From Sulfitobacter donghicola DSW-25 = KCTC 12864 = JCM 14565 (GTDB taxonomy: Bacteria > Pseudomonadota > Alphaproteobacteria > Rhodobacterales > Rhodobacteraceae): a stretch of 64,000 nucleotides of DNA. Below the pieces are notes generated by a model. The model saw only the letters and a program-made list of their open reading frames with translations. It ran no database searches and was not told the DNA's origin. The position numbers were made by a program, and so were the translations under genes. How positions within the stretch are numbered: the first letter of the stretch is position 1; every line of letters begins with the position of its first letter. Shown one piece after another: positions 31,627 to 40,740 of this stretch. The stretch covers positions 3,212,863 to 3,276,862 of the forward strand of contig NZ_JASF01000005.1 in NCBI RefSeq assembly GCF_000622405.1. The letters run 5' to 3'.

Positions 31627-32799
31627 CTACCTTGCTCTTTGTTCTGTGGCAGCTTTTGCTACCTTGCGTGCCAGATGATCTGTTTTCAGCACGTTATCAA
31701 GGGTCATGGTGGCATCAATATGGCCTCCATGGGTATCCATCTGCTCTAATGTCTGTTCAACAACATCAGACATCTGGGTAAATTTCAGATGACCTGCGAT
31801 AAACCCGTCTAATGCCGTTTCTTTGGCCGCGTTGAAAACAGCCCCCGCCAATCCGCCGCGGGCCATGACTTCGCGCGCGATCCGCAATGCGGGCCAGCGT
31901 TGATCATCAGGGGCGCGGAATTCGAATGTGCCGATCTTGGCGAGGTCCAGCCGCTCAACCGGCAAATGCCGCCGCGCTGGGTGATGGAGTGCATATCCAA
32001 TGGCATGGCGCATATCTGGCGGACCTACATGCGCCATCAGCGCGCCATCGTTAAAACCGACAAGCGCGTGGATCATGCTTTGGGGGTGGATCAACACTTC
32101 GATCTGGTCGGGCGAGATGCCAAAGAACTCACGGGTTTCAATGACTTCCATCGCCTTGTTAAACATTGACGCACTGTCAATCGTGATCCGCTGGCCCATG
32201 TCCCAATTCGGATGGCTTGAGGCCTGATCCAGCGTTGCCTTGGGCAGATCCTCGATTGGCCAATCACGGAATGCACCACCTGAGGCGGTGATGATGATGC
32301 GCTCGACAGCCTCCATCGGTTCACCAACCAGCGCCTGAAACACGGCAGAATGTTCACTATCAACGGGGAGGATTTCTGCGCCATGCGCCCTGCCCGTTTC
32401 CAACAGCAGCTTACCCGCGCAAACCAGCGATTCCTTATTGGCCAGCGCCAAGGTCGTCCCCTGCTTTAGCGCCGCCATACCGGGCGCCAAGCCTGCCGCG
32501 CCGACAATCGCCGACATCACCCAATCCGCGGGACGATCTGCTGCCTCGGCAATCGCCTGAGCACCAGCAGCCGCCTCGATCCCCGTTCCAGCCAGCCCTG
32601 CCTGTAGATCGCCCAAACGGGTTTCATCCGCCGTCACAGCGATCTCGGCTTTTAGGGCAATGGCATCCTCAACCAATTGCGCAATGTTGCCCGCGCCTGT
32701 CAGCGCGATCACATCATATGCGTCAGGCGCACGTTTGATCAGGTCAATTGTGTTTTGCCCGATCGACCCCGTCGCCCCGAAAATACTGACCCTACGCAT
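31627..32799 (-). CDS. dxr: 1-deoxy-D-xylulose 5-phosphate reductoisomerase
   Basis: Dxr makes 2-C-methyl-D-erythritol 4-phosphate from deoxyxylulose phosphate in the non-mevalonate isoprenoid pathway, using NADPH. The protein begins MRRVSIFGATGSIGQNT (nucleotide-binding loop) and has the metal-binding ILPVDSEHSAVFQAL block and the flexible loop ASGGAFRDWP. Length 390 is normal. I start at 32799 because the family starts with this motif; the 27-codon longer frame runs into cdsA. It sits between cdsA and rseP with four-base gaps. Confidence 0.96.
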   Translation of the reverse strand: MRRVSIFGATGSIGQNTIDLIKRAPDAYDVIALTGAGNIAQLVEDAIALKAEIAVTADETRLGDLQAGLAGTGIEAAAGAQAIAEAADRPADWVMSAIVGAAGLAPGMAALKQGTTLALANKESLVCAGKLLLETGRAHGAEILPVDSEHSAVFQALVGEPMEAVERIIITASGGAFRDWPIEDLPKATLDQASSHPNWDMGQRITIDSASMFNKAMEVIETREFFGISPDQIEVLIHPQSMIHALVGFNDGALMAHVGPPDMRHAIGYALHHPARRHLPVERLDLAKIGTFEFRAPDDQRWPALRIAREVMARGGLAGAVFNAAKETALDGFIAGHLKFTQMSDVVEQTLEQMDTHGGHIDATMTLDNVLKTDHLARKVAKAATEQRAR

Positions 32800-32803
32800 G
32801 CGC

Positions 32804-33595
32804 TCAGCCCAATCCGGCAGGGAAACCGATGACTTGGACAACCAGCAACAGGAACACAGACGCCCCCAGCATCCCGTCAAAGCGGTCCATCAGACCACCA
32901 TGCCCAGGGATGAGGTTTGAGCTGTCCTTGATCCCCATCTTACGCTTTAGCGCGGATTCAATAATGTCTCCCATCTGGGAAGCCATTGAAACCGCGATGG
33001 AAATCCAGACGAGCGACAGGCCAGAACCTGTATTCAGCGAGAACGCAAAACCAACGATCGCCGCGCCAACCCATCCTGCGGCCGTTCCCGACCATGTCTT
33101 TTTGGGGCTGATCGCAGGCCAGAATTTCGGGCCGCCAAAGGCCCGCCCTGCAAAATAGCCCACCACATCGGTAATCACGACAACAAAGGCCAGCCACAGC
33201 ATCCACCCAACGCCCATCGTGTCACGGATCAACATCAGACTAATCCCCGATAAGATGATCAGAACCGCAAAAACCGCATAAAGGGCCCGCTGTTGGGGGA
33301 CCAAACCAAGCCCAACAAGAACCGGAACCGCCAAAACCAGCATGCCAATGCTGGCCGGAATATAAGCTGACGAAAGGAGGACAACGCCGGTTAACAAGCC
33401 CAGCAACAGCTGCTGGCTTGCCACGTTTGGCCGCAACATGCCCACCAGTTCCCAGACCATCAACCCGCAGATCACCGCCACCAACAGATGAAAGGTCAGC
33501 CCTCCCATCCAAATACACAGGGCGCCAACAAAAACCATCGCAAGGCCAGACCCTACGCGTGTTGCCAGATCAGACCATTTTTCACTACTGCTCAT
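32804..33595 (-). CDS. cdsA: Phosphatidate cytidylyltransferase
   Basis: CdsA makes CDP-diacylglycerol, the precursor of bacterial phospholipids, in the inner membrane. The 263-residue integral protein has about eight hydrophobic helices and ends with the family signature KDSSNLIPGHGGLMDRFDG (near residue 230), which holds the metal-binding Asp. I choose 33595 since MSSSEKWSDLATRVG has a good preceding element; the longer frame to 33655 is not supported. It lies between uppS and dxr. Confidence 0.95.
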   Translation of the reverse strand: MSSSEKWSDLATRVGSGLAMVFVGALCIWMGGLTFHLLVAVICGLMVWELVGMLRPNVASQQLLLGLLTGVVLLSSAYIPASIGMLVLAVPVLVGLGLVPQQRALYAVFAVLIILSGISLMLIRDTMGVGWMLWLAFVVVITDVVGYFAGRAFGGPKFWPAISPKKTWSGTAAGWVGAAIVGFAFSLNTGSGLSLVWISIAVSMASQMGDIIESALKRKMGIKDSSNLIPGHGGLMDRFDGMLGASVFLLLVVQVIGFPAGLG

Positions 33596-33603
33596 GGAGT
33601 TCC

Positions 33604-34356
33604 TCAGGTTTTGACCGCGCCAAAACGTCGATCCCGTCCGCCATATGACGCACACAGCTTGGCAAACTCTTCGCGCGTAAAGTCAGGCCACAGCGTGTCG
33701 ATAAATTCATATTCTGCATAGGCTGATTGCCACAGCAAAAAGTTTGAAATCCGCGCCTCACCGCTGGTGCGGATCACGAGGTCAGGATCAGGAAGAACAT
33801 ATGTATCCAAATACTTTGGCAGTGTTTCTTCATCCACTGATTCAGGGTCCAAATGCCCATCAGCCACATCCTGCGCCAAACGTTTGGTGGCGCGCGCCAC
33901 CTCATCACGGCCACCATAGTTCAGGGCGATGGTCAGGTGCACACGGGTGTTATGGGCGGTTGCCTCTTCGAGGTCATTCATCAGCTTGATCAGCTTGTCG
34001 TCCAACCGGACGCGATCCCCGATAAAGCGAACCCGCACGCCAAACTCGCTGAGACTACGGGTTTCTTTGGTGATGTAACGGCGGAACAGGCTCATCAGCC
34101 CTGCCACTTCAACCTGCGTCCGCTTCCAGTTTTCGGTCGAGAAGGCAAAGATGGTGAGGTATTCAACGCCAACATCTGGGCAGGCTTCGACAACTTCACG
34201 CACACGCTTTGCGCCTGCATGGTGGCCGAACAAACGAGGGCGCCCGCGCTGGGTCGCCCACCTGCCGTTACCATCCATGATAATCGCCACATGTCGCGGC
34301 CCCCCCTCAAGAGGTTCCGGCGGAATTTCAACTTTTGCTGTGGCGCGTTTAATCAT
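33604..34356 (-). CDS. uppS: Undecaprenyl diphosphate synthase (isoprenyl transferase)
   Basis: UppS extends farnesyl diphosphate to undecaprenyl diphosphate, the lipid carrier of cell wall and O-antigen synthesis. The chain has the cis-prenyltransferase signatures IIMDGNGRWATQRGRPRLFGH (starts near residue 25, catalytic Asp in MDGNGRWA), YLTIFAFSTENWKR, and the C-terminal DLVIRTSGEARISNFLLWQ with the SAYAEYEF stretch. Length 250 is normal. First gene of the core after frr, eight bases before cdsA. Confidence 0.96.
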   Translation of the reverse strand: MIKRATAKVEIPPEPLEGGPRHVAIIMDGNGRWATQRGRPRLFGHHAGAKRVREVVEACPDVGVEYLTIFAFSTENWKRTQVEVAGLMSLFRRYITKETRSLSEFGVRVRFIGDRVRLDDKLIKLMNDLEEATAHNTRVHLTIALNYGGRDEVARATKRLAQDVADGHLDPESVDEETLPKYLDTYVLPDPDLVIRTSGEARISNFLLWQSAYAEYEFIDTLWPDFTREEFAKLCASYGGRDRRFGAVKT

Positions 34357-34443
34357 GAAATTTGACGCATTCTATAAGGCCTGTTTTTGGGTCGGGTATC
34401 ACCTGTTAGAACGGTGACCCGCCCATAATAAGGCAAAAGCCTG

Positions 34444-35007
34444 TTAAACTTGCATAATTTCTGCTTGTTTTGCCTCAAGCTGATCATCAATGGCTTTGAT
34501 CTGCTTGTTGGTCAGGTCCTGAACTTCGCTTTCCCAGATCTTTTGGTCATCTTCTGACATGCCGTCAGCTTTGGCTTTTTTGATCTGGTCCATGCCGTCA
34601 CGACGGATGTTGCGGATGCTCACCCGCGCGTTTTCGGCATAGCCGCCAGCAACTTTGGTCAGCTCGGTGCGACGCTCTTCGTTCAGCTCGGGGATAGGCA
34701 GCATGATGATGGTGCCGTTCAGCTGCGGGTTAATCCCCAAACCACTTTCGCGGATTGCTTTTTCAACCTTACCCACCAGCGCCTTGTCCCAGACGTTGAT
34801 CGTGACCATACGTGGCTCTGGCACGTTAACGGTGCCCACTTGGTTGATCGGCGTCATCGAGCCATAGGCATCAACCATCACAGGCTCTAGCATGGAAGCA
34901 GATCCGCGACCGGTACGCAGAGATGAAAACTCGGTTCTCAAGGATGCAATTGCGCCCAGCATCCGACGCTCTAGGTCGTCCGTATCAAGCATAAAATCTT
35001 CAGACAT
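34444..35007 (-). CDS. frr: Ribosome recycling factor
   Basis: Frr splits the post-termination ribosome together with EF-G. The 187-residue protein has the long three-helix bundle and the small alpha/beta domain: [20 protein letters not shown] near the start, [40 protein letters not shown] and the final INDQLEAKQ-like helix [22 protein letters not shown] lies before the ATG. It follows pyrH, the usual pyrH-frr-uppS order. Confidence 0.97.
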   Translation of the reverse strand: MSEDFMLDTDDLERRMLGAIASLRTEFSSLRTGRGSASMLEPVMVDAYGSMTPINQVGTVNVPEPRMVTINVWDKALVGKVEKAIRESGLGINPQLNGTIIMLPIPELNEERRTELTKVAGGYAENARVSIRNIRRDGMDQIKKAKADGMSEDDQKIWESEVQDLTNKQIKAIDDQLEAKQAEIMQV

Positions 35008-35144
35008 GCTTTGTCCTCCTGTTAGTTAACCGTCTTTCGGCCTTTTGAGAGGGTTTAATGCCCCGTCATACAAAAGGCCAGAAGGCTTTGGCTTTGCAGG
35101 ACAGGTATCGCCGATTGTAACCGGCGCCGCCCTACCTGCTGAAA

Positions 35145-35870
35145 TTAACCCTGAACGCGGGTATATGTGCCTTCACCCGCCAGAATACCTTTGAACCCGC
35201 CCGGTTCATCCAGCGAAAAGACGATGATCGGCAGATTGTTGTCGCGCGCCAATGCGATAGCCGAGGCATCCATAACGCCTAGGCGTTTGGCCAGCACATC
35301 GTCATAGCTGACATTGTCATAGCGCACAGCATCATCATGTTTTGCTGGGTCTTTATCATAAACACCGTCAACTTTGGTGCCCTTAAAGATCGCCTCACAG
35401 GACATTTCGTTTGCGCGCAGGGTCGCGGCCGTATCTGTGGTGAAATACGGGTTGCCTGTTCCCGCTGCAAAGATGCAGACGCGCTTTTTCTCTAGGTGGC
35501 GCACGGCGCGGCGGCGGATATAGGGTTCGGCCACTTCGTTCATCGTAATCGCCGAAATAACGCGGGTGTGGATGCCTTCGGCCTCTAGCGCGGATTGCAT
35601 CGCCAATGCGTTCATCACTGTGGCCAGCATCCCCATATAGTCGGCCGTGGTCCGCTCCATCCCCTGCGCCGAGCCTTGCAGCCCGCGAAAGATGTTGCCG
35701 CCACCGATGACCATACAAATCTCGACGCCCATATCGTGAACGGTCTTTACTTCTTTTGCGATCCGCTCAACCGTGGGCGGATGAAGGCCAAACCCCTGAT
35801 CTCCCATCAACGCCTCCCCCGAAATCTTGAGCATGACCCGATTAAAGGATGTTTGAGAGGAATCTGACAT
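35145..35870 (-). CDS. pyrH: UMP kinase
   Basis: PyrH phosphorylates UMP to UDP, feeding pyrimidine nucleotide and UDP-sugar synthesis. The 241-residue protein is an amino-acid-kinase-fold enzyme: [13 protein letters not shown] at the N-terminus, [27 protein letters not shown], and [20 protein letters not shown] in the middle; C-terminal [12 protein letters not shown]. All catalytic Lys and Gly-rich parts are present. First gene of the envelope cluster on this strand; the 107-bp region to miaA contains both divergent promoters. Confidence 0.97.
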   Translation of the reverse strand: MSDSSQTSFNRVMLKISGEALMGDQGFGLHPPTVERIAKEVKTVHDMGVEICMVIGGGNIFRGLQGSAQGMERTTADYMGMLATVMNALAMQSALEAEGIHTRVISAITMNEVAEPYIRRRAVRHLEKKRVCIFAAGTGNPYFTTDTAATLRANEMSCEAIFKGTKVDGVYDKDPAKHDDAVRYDNVSYDDVLAKRLGVMDASAIALARDNNLPIIVFSLDEPGGFKGILAGEGTYTRVQG

Positions 35871-35976
35871 GAGGGGGAACCTTTCGAAGGTGTTTTAACG
35901 TGAGGCTTTCGCTTTGGCGTAAAATGTCGCAAATAGCGCAAACATTCAATGCAGCGCAGCAACTCGGAGCAAAGAA

Positions 35977-36858
35977 ATGTCGCAAAATGCAACGGCCGCG
36001 CTGCTCGCGTCTATTCCCCCGACCCGTCCGGTTCTGATTGCGGGGCCAACGGCCTCGGGCAAGTCGGCTCTGGCTTTGGAGATCGCCAAAGAGGGTGGCG
36101 TTATCGTAAATGCGGATGCGAGTCAGGTTTATGGCTGCTGGCGGGTTATTTCCGCGCGCCCCTCAGCAGAGGAAGAGGCACAGGCCCCGCACCGCCTTTA
36201 TGGTCACCTCGCCGAGGATGCCCCCTATTCCACGGGCCATTGGCTGCGTGAGGTTGCCGAAATCATCGCACAAGGGCAGCGCCCCATTCTGGTGGGGGGC
36301 ACTGGTTTGTATTTTCAGGCGTTGACCGAAGGGCTGGCCGATATTCCACAGACTCCTGTGGAATTGAGGGAGCATGCCAATACCCTGCCCCTGCAAGAGC
36401 TCATTCAGGGGTTGGATGCAGCAACAGCGGCGGGGATAGATTTGGCCAATCGCGCAAGGGTGCAGCGCGCTTGGGAAGTCCTAGAGGCGACAGGCAAGGG
36501 GCTGTCGCAGTGGCAATCCGAAACCCCAGCCCCCCTGTTAAACCTGTCAGACTGCACGCCAATCGCATTGGATGTAGATCGCGATTGGTTGGCCGAACGG
36601 ATCGAAAGGCGGTTTGATCTGATGATCGCGGGCGGCGCATTGGACGAGGTGCGCGCGATCGCGCCCCATTACAACCCCAGATTGCCCGCCCATAAGGCCA
36701 TTGGCGTTCCTGAATTGCTGGCCTATTTGCGTGGTACATTCACTTTGGAAGAAGCGCGAGACGCTGCAATTATCGCCACACGCCAATATGCAAAGAGACA
36801 GCGCACGTGGATCAGAAGTAAAATGGGTGCTTGGCAAAAGTTAATTTTGCCTGAATAA
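35977..36858 (+). CDS. miaA: tRNA dimethylallyltransferase
   Basis: MiaA adds a dimethylallyl group to A37 of tRNAs that read codons starting with U. The Walker A loop is [19 protein letters not shown] (residues about 20-38), [17 protein letters not shown] holds the substrate-binding region, [18 protein letters not shown] and the C-terminal [16 protein letters not shown] block match the family. Length 293 is normal. The gene is divergent from pyrH; a GGAG element precedes the ATG. An AraC gene follows 95 bp later. Confidence 0.94.
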   Translation: MSQNATAALLASIPPTRPVLIAGPTASGKSALALEIAKEGGVIVNADASQVYGCWRVISARPSAEEEAQAPHRLYGHLAEDAPYSTGHWLREVAEIIAQGQRPILVGGTGLYFQALTEGLADIPQTPVELREHANTLPLQELIQGLDAATAAGIDLANRARVQRAWEVLEATGKGLSQWQSETPAPLLNLSDCTPIALDVDRDWLAERIERRFDLMIAGGALDEVRAIAPHYNPRLPAHKAIGVPELLAYLRGTFTLEEARDAAIIATRQYAKRQRTWIRSKMGAWQKLILPE

Positions 36859-36953
36859 ACGCTTCCGATACAGATTGCGTTTCTGTGAAATTTGAAATTT
36901 AATCCCGCTAGGGTTGTACGACCTCCCCTCCAGACGCAAGAGATGACCTCCTG

Positions 36954-37769
36954 ATGATTGCGACAGAACTTGCGATAAAAACACTTTTGCAATTGGGGGG
37001 GAATACCCAATGGCGGCTGGGGCTGGCGCATGATCGGCCGCATCACACGCTGCTTTGGTTCACCCGCGGTCAGGGCCGTATTCTTCTTGATGGGCGCAGG
37101 CGCGGATTGGGCACCCATAACGCCGTTTTCATCCCTGCGGACACGCTGTTTTCGGTTGATCTGGGGCCTCAAAGTTTGGGTCAGGCGGTTACCATTCCTG
37201 TTGGCACACCGCTGCGCCTGCCCGATATGGCGCGCCACCTCAGGATACGTGACGTCCATATTCAGGCCGAACTGACCGCGCTGATCGAGGTCGCCCAGCG
37301 GGAGCAAAGCCAATCGCGACCTTTGGCGCAGGATGCGTTGGAGGCGCATGTGGCGCTTATGTCTGTCTGGCTGCGGCGCCAGATTCTGGAAGATGAGCAC
37401 ATACCCGAGCGCCGCACAGCAGGCGAACGCCTGTCCGCGCGTTTTGCCCAAATGATTCCGAAACACTATACATCTGGCGCCTCAATGGCGTTTTATGCAA
37501 CCGAACTGGGGGTCACCCCGACCCATCTAACAAGGGCGGTAAAGACGGCAACGGGCAAAACCGCAGCCGAGCTATTGACCGAACGCGTGGTTCACGCCGC
37601 CCGCGATCTGTTGGAAACAACAAACCACCCTGCCCGCAACATCGCCCAACATCTGGGATTTAGCAGCGCTGCCTATTTCACCCGTTTTATGCAGCAACAT
37701 GCAGGTCATTCCCCTAGCCAATTGCGCGCTCCGGCAAATTCGAACAGGGTGAAACAGCTGAGCGGTTAA
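36954..37769 (+). CDS. AraC-family transcriptional regulator
   Basis: A 271-residue AraC-type protein. The N-terminal half is a cupin-like sensing domain (HTLLWFTRGQGRILLDGRRR near residue 26, then the VFIPADTLFSVDLG strands); the C-terminal third has the two helix-turn-helix motifs (ASMAFYATELGVTPTHLTRA and NIAQHLGFSSAAYFTRFMQQ), ending with the usual GHSPSQLR tail. It is separate from miaA by 95 bp. A peptide-transporter-type ABC operon begins 344 bp downstream on the same strand, so this could control that transporter; that is inference. Ligand unknown. Confidence 0.87.
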   Translation: MIATELAIKTLLQLGGNTQWRLGLAHDRPHHTLLWFTRGQGRILLDGRRRGLGTHNAVFIPADTLFSVDLGPQSLGQAVTIPVGTPLRLPDMARHLRIRDVHIQAELTALIEVAQREQSQSRPLAQDALEAHVALMSVWLRRQILEDEHIPERRTAGERLSARFAQMIPKHYTSGASMAFYATELGVTPTHLTRAVKTATGKTAAELLTERVVHAARDLLETTNHPARNIAQHLGFSSAAYFTRFMQQHAGHSPSQLRAPANSNRVKQLSG

Positions 37770-38113
37770 GCAGATCATGACAAAGTCACGGCGAAATCTT
37801 TTAACCTATCCCTTTGTCATTTCATGATAATTCAATTTCATGGCACCCTTTATCGCTGATCTGCACGGAAAATCCCCATGCTGACATTGACGCGCTGCGC
37901 ATAGTCGTGCCTCATGTCGCTTAGGGTCGGCCCATAAAGGGACCAATCAAATCAATAGGTCTGACAAACAGATCAGGGGAAACATATGCCGCGTAGAATA
38001 GCCTGCGCGTTATGACCATCGGCGAACGCCATTCCCTCTCCTAACAATGGGCAAATGCTCAACGCCATAGGCAGGATCAACCTGCTCTCAGCCAACAACA
38101 GGGGCTAACATAC
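37770..38113 (+). other. 344-bp gap without a gene, ahead of ABC operon
   Basis: No reading frame with a plausible product was found here. It holds a 9-bp inverted repeat ATGACAAAG/CTTTGTCAT (37777-37785 and 37812-37820, 26-base loop) just after the AraC gene, which may be a terminator-like hairpin or an operator, and near 37980 a GGGGAAACATATG that opens only a 9-codon frame. A solute-binding-protein gene would normally be expected here in such operons and is not present. Confidence 0.5.
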
Positions 38114-39160
38114 ATGGGACTATTCATTCTCAGACGTCTGGGTGTGATGATACTAACGGCGCTTTGCCTGACCTTCATCGTATTCTGGCTGACGAATCTT
38201 TATCCGAACCTCGAAAAGCTCGCCAAAACCCAAGGTAACTTCCGGATGAGCGACGAGGCCGTGAGCTCTTATTTAGGGGATCGCGGATATCTTGATCCAC
38301 TTCCCGTTAAATTTGCCCAATGGATGGGCATCGCACCTGGTTGGGTGACGGAAAAGGAAGATGGCACAACGATTGGCCGCTGCTTTACCGAAAGCACCCC
38401 AGCCGAAGAACGCCGCAGGTTTTGTGGCGTGTTACAGGGCGATTGGGGGTTTTCCACGGTTTTCAAGGATGACGTTGGCAGCATTGTTGCCACGCGTCTG
38501 GCCCTGACAGGCAAGCTGATGTTCTGGGTTCTGGTTTTGATGGTCCCTATGGCGCTAACCATTGGCGTTCTGGCAGGGATGAAAGAAGGCTCCAAGGTTG
38601 ACCGCTCTCTTTCCACTGTTTCAATTGTGAGCACGGCAACACCTGAATATGTGTCTGGCGTTATCTTTATCGCGGTCTTTGCCTCTTCGGCTTTTGGGCT
38701 GAAATGGTTCAAAGGCTCTGCCACCAGTGCGATGGAGAATGCCAATTTTGAGAACTTCTTCCTGCCGGTCCTCACCATCTCGCTTTATGGGATGGGATAT
38801 ATCGCGCGGATGACACGGGCCTCGATGACCGAAGTCATGACGGCACAGTATATCCGCACCGCCCGCCTGAAGGGGGTCAAGTTTCGCGACATCGTCCTAA
38901 AACACGCGCTACGCAACGCGTTGATTGCCCCGTTTACGGTGATCATGTTGCAAATCCCGTGGCTGTTGAACGGCGTTGTGATTGTTGAGACGCTGTTCAA
39001 CTACAAAGGCTTTGGTTGGGTGCTGGTACAAGCCGCTGGTAACAACGACATCGAGCTTTTGCTGGCCGTTTCGGTTGTATCTGTTGTGGTGGTCCTGCTG
39101 ACGCAGCTGATCTCTGACATCGGGTATGTCTTCCTCAACCCACGCATCCGCATTTCATAA
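38114..39160 (+). CDS. ABC transporter permease, DppB/OppB type
   Basis: A 348-residue inner-membrane permease of the peptide/nickel transporter class. Six hydrophobic segments are visible; the EAA-type loop is ATARLKGVKFRDIVLKHALRNA-like (RTARLKGVKFRDIVLKHALR, near residue 255) where it contacts the ATPase. The periplasmic insert between helices 1 and 2 has extra residues (a Cys-containing CFTESTPAEERRRFCG segment), longer than in typical DppB. It precedes the second permease by 14 bp and forms an operon with it and the fused ATPase. No binding-protein gene is in view, so the substrate is unknown. Confidence 0.88.
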   Translation: MGLFILRRLGVMILTALCLTFIVFWLTNLYPNLEKLAKTQGNFRMSDEAVSSYLGDRGYLDPLPVKFAQWMGIAPGWVTEKEDGTTIGRCFTESTPAEERRRFCGVLQGDWGFSTVFKDDVGSIVATRLALTGKLMFWVLVLMVPMALTIGVLAGMKEGSKVDRSLSTVSIVSTATPEYVSGVIFIAVFASSAFGLKWFKGSATSAMENANFENFFLPVLTISLYGMGYIARMTRASMTEVMTAQYIRTARLKGVKFRDIVLKHALRNALIAPFTVIMLQIPWLLNGVVIVETLFNYKGFGWVLVQAAGNNDIELLLAVSVVSVVVVLLTQLISDIGYVFLNPRIRIS

Positions 39161-39174
39161 GGGAGGGCATAGTC

Positions 39175-40641
39175 ATGGAACAACTCACTTGGACCGGAGC
39201 GCTTTCGCCGCTTAATCTTTTCCTCTCACTGGCTGTTGGCGTGCTGGTGGTTTCGATCATCGCCCAGATATTGGTTAGCCTTGTACCATCCGAGGGCAGC
39301 CGCGCTGTTTATGCTGATGGCTCAATGGCCGCAGATAAAGGCCTGTCTGGCTTTATCGCGATGATTGTGCGCTATGCGCTGATCGCAACGATCGGGGTGC
39401 TTTTGCTGTATATCATCATTGGCGTCTTTATGGGGACGAACGCGGGTATCCTTGGCGGTATGGCTAAACAGCTGCTGCCCGTCTGGATTGCGCTTGTTGT
39501 AACATACGCCTTGTCGATCACGTTCAAACGCAAGCTGGGCCTTTATGGCAAGCTATTCGACAGCACCGTGGGCATGATCGGCTTTGGCCTTGTCATGTTT
39601 TGGGTGTTTGCGGGATTCTTTGGCGGCGTGATGGATATGATCATCACGCATGATACGCTTAGCCAGTTTTCAGGCATGAAAAACAAAGCACCGGGAACAC
39701 CGTTGCGCGGTGCTGAGGACGGCGATTTTCAGTGGTTCCTACTGGGCGGCGATAATCTGGCGCGGGACGTGTTCAGCCGCCTGTTTGACGGCGCGTGGAT
39801 TGTTGTTCTGATTGCGCCGCTGGCGACATTGTTTGCCTTTATGGTTGGGATCACGCTGGGCCTGCCTGCGGGGTATTACGGTGGCAAGCTGGATACGTTC
39901 CTGAGCTTCCTTGCCAACCTGATCCTCGCTTTTCCGGTTATCTTGCTGTTCTTTCTGCTGGTTACGCCAGAGATCGTCCAGACAGGTATTCCGAACTATA
40001 TGGCGGCTGTTCTGTTCTTCTTCCCGATCATCTTTGCCTGTGTTTTGCTGAACTCACGTTATTACACGCAGCCGACGTTCCGCACACCGCTGCTGATCGT
40101 GGTCTTGGGCGGGTTGTTCTGGGCCTATATGTCGCTGATCAGTAATGATGGCGCGATTGTAGACAATGACAAATTCACCCTTCCCGGTATTCCTGCCTTC
40201 CTAGACTGGATCGCGATGCCCAAGGAAATCCTTGTGGTGTTTGTATCGGTTGTGTTTGTGAACTCGCCCACGGTGTTCCGTATCGTGCGCGGCTTGGCGC
40301 TGGACATCAAAACCCGCGACTATGTTGCGGCGGCACAGACGCGCGGTGAAGGTCCGTGGTACATCATGCTGTGGGAGATCCTGCCCAATGCGCGTGGCCC
40401 GCTGATCGTCGATTTCTGCCTGCGCATCGGCTATACCACCATCCTGCTGGGAACCTTGGGTTTCTTTGGCTTGGGTCTGGCATCGGAAAGCCCTGATTGG
40501 GGCACCACGATCAACGCTGGCCGTCGCCTACTGTCGATCTACCCCCATGCGGCTATCGCTCCTGCCTTGTCCTTGCTGACACTGGTGCTGGGGCTGAACC
40601 TGCTGGCGGATGGTCTACGCGAAGAAAGCCTGCGCGACTAA
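39175..40641 (+). CDS. ABC transporter permease, DppC/OppC type with extended N-terminus
   Basis: A 488-residue permease; normal DppC is about 290-300 residues. The C-terminal 290 residues form the standard permease domain, with the EAA loop YVAAAQTRGEGPWYIMLWEI near residue 382. The first 190 residues add about four extra membrane helices (for example LFLSLAVGVLVVSIIAQILV and YALIATIGVLLLYIIIGVF) with no known domain. Such long forms are frequent in some Rhodobacterales operons, but their purpose is unclear. It lies between the DppB-like permease and the fused ATPase, in the same operon. Confidence 0.85.
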   Translation: MEQLTWTGALSPLNLFLSLAVGVLVVSIIAQILVSLVPSEGSRAVYADGSMAADKGLSGFIAMIVRYALIATIGVLLLYIIIGVFMGTNAGILGGMAKQLLPVWIALVVTYALSITFKRKLGLYGKLFDSTVGMIGFGLVMFWVFAGFFGGVMDMIITHDTLSQFSGMKNKAPGTPLRGAEDGDFQWFLLGGDNLARDVFSRLFDGAWIVVLIAPLATLFAFMVGITLGLPAGYYGGKLDTFLSFLANLILAFPVILLFFLLVTPEIVQTGIPNYMAAVLFFFPIIFACVLLNSRYYTQPTFRTPLLIVVLGGLFWAYMSLISNDGAIVDNDKFTLPGIPAFLDWIAMPKEILVVFVSVVFVNSPTVFRIVRGLALDIKTRDYVAAAQTRGEGPWYIMLWEILPNARGPLIVDFCLRIGYTTILLGTLGFFGLGLASESPDWGTTINAGRRLLSIYPHAAIAPALSLLTLVLGLNLLADGLREESLRD

Positions 40642-40740
40642 GTTGAGAACGGGGGACTGGGGCCGCGCCCACGGTCCCCCACGACATTTATGGCCAAAGA
40701 AACACCCTGTTTTGCGGCCCTCCCCCAAAGGAGACACACA

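Noticed and set aside
34380..34430. Terminator between frr and uppS
   Set aside because: A bulged stem (GGGTCGGGTATCACC against GGTGACCCGCCC) is present but has no T tract on the minus strand.
37980..38113. Remnant of a binding-protein gene upstream of the permeases
   Set aside because: Only 9- and 10-codon frames are present and no signal peptide or binding-protein motif was found in any frame.
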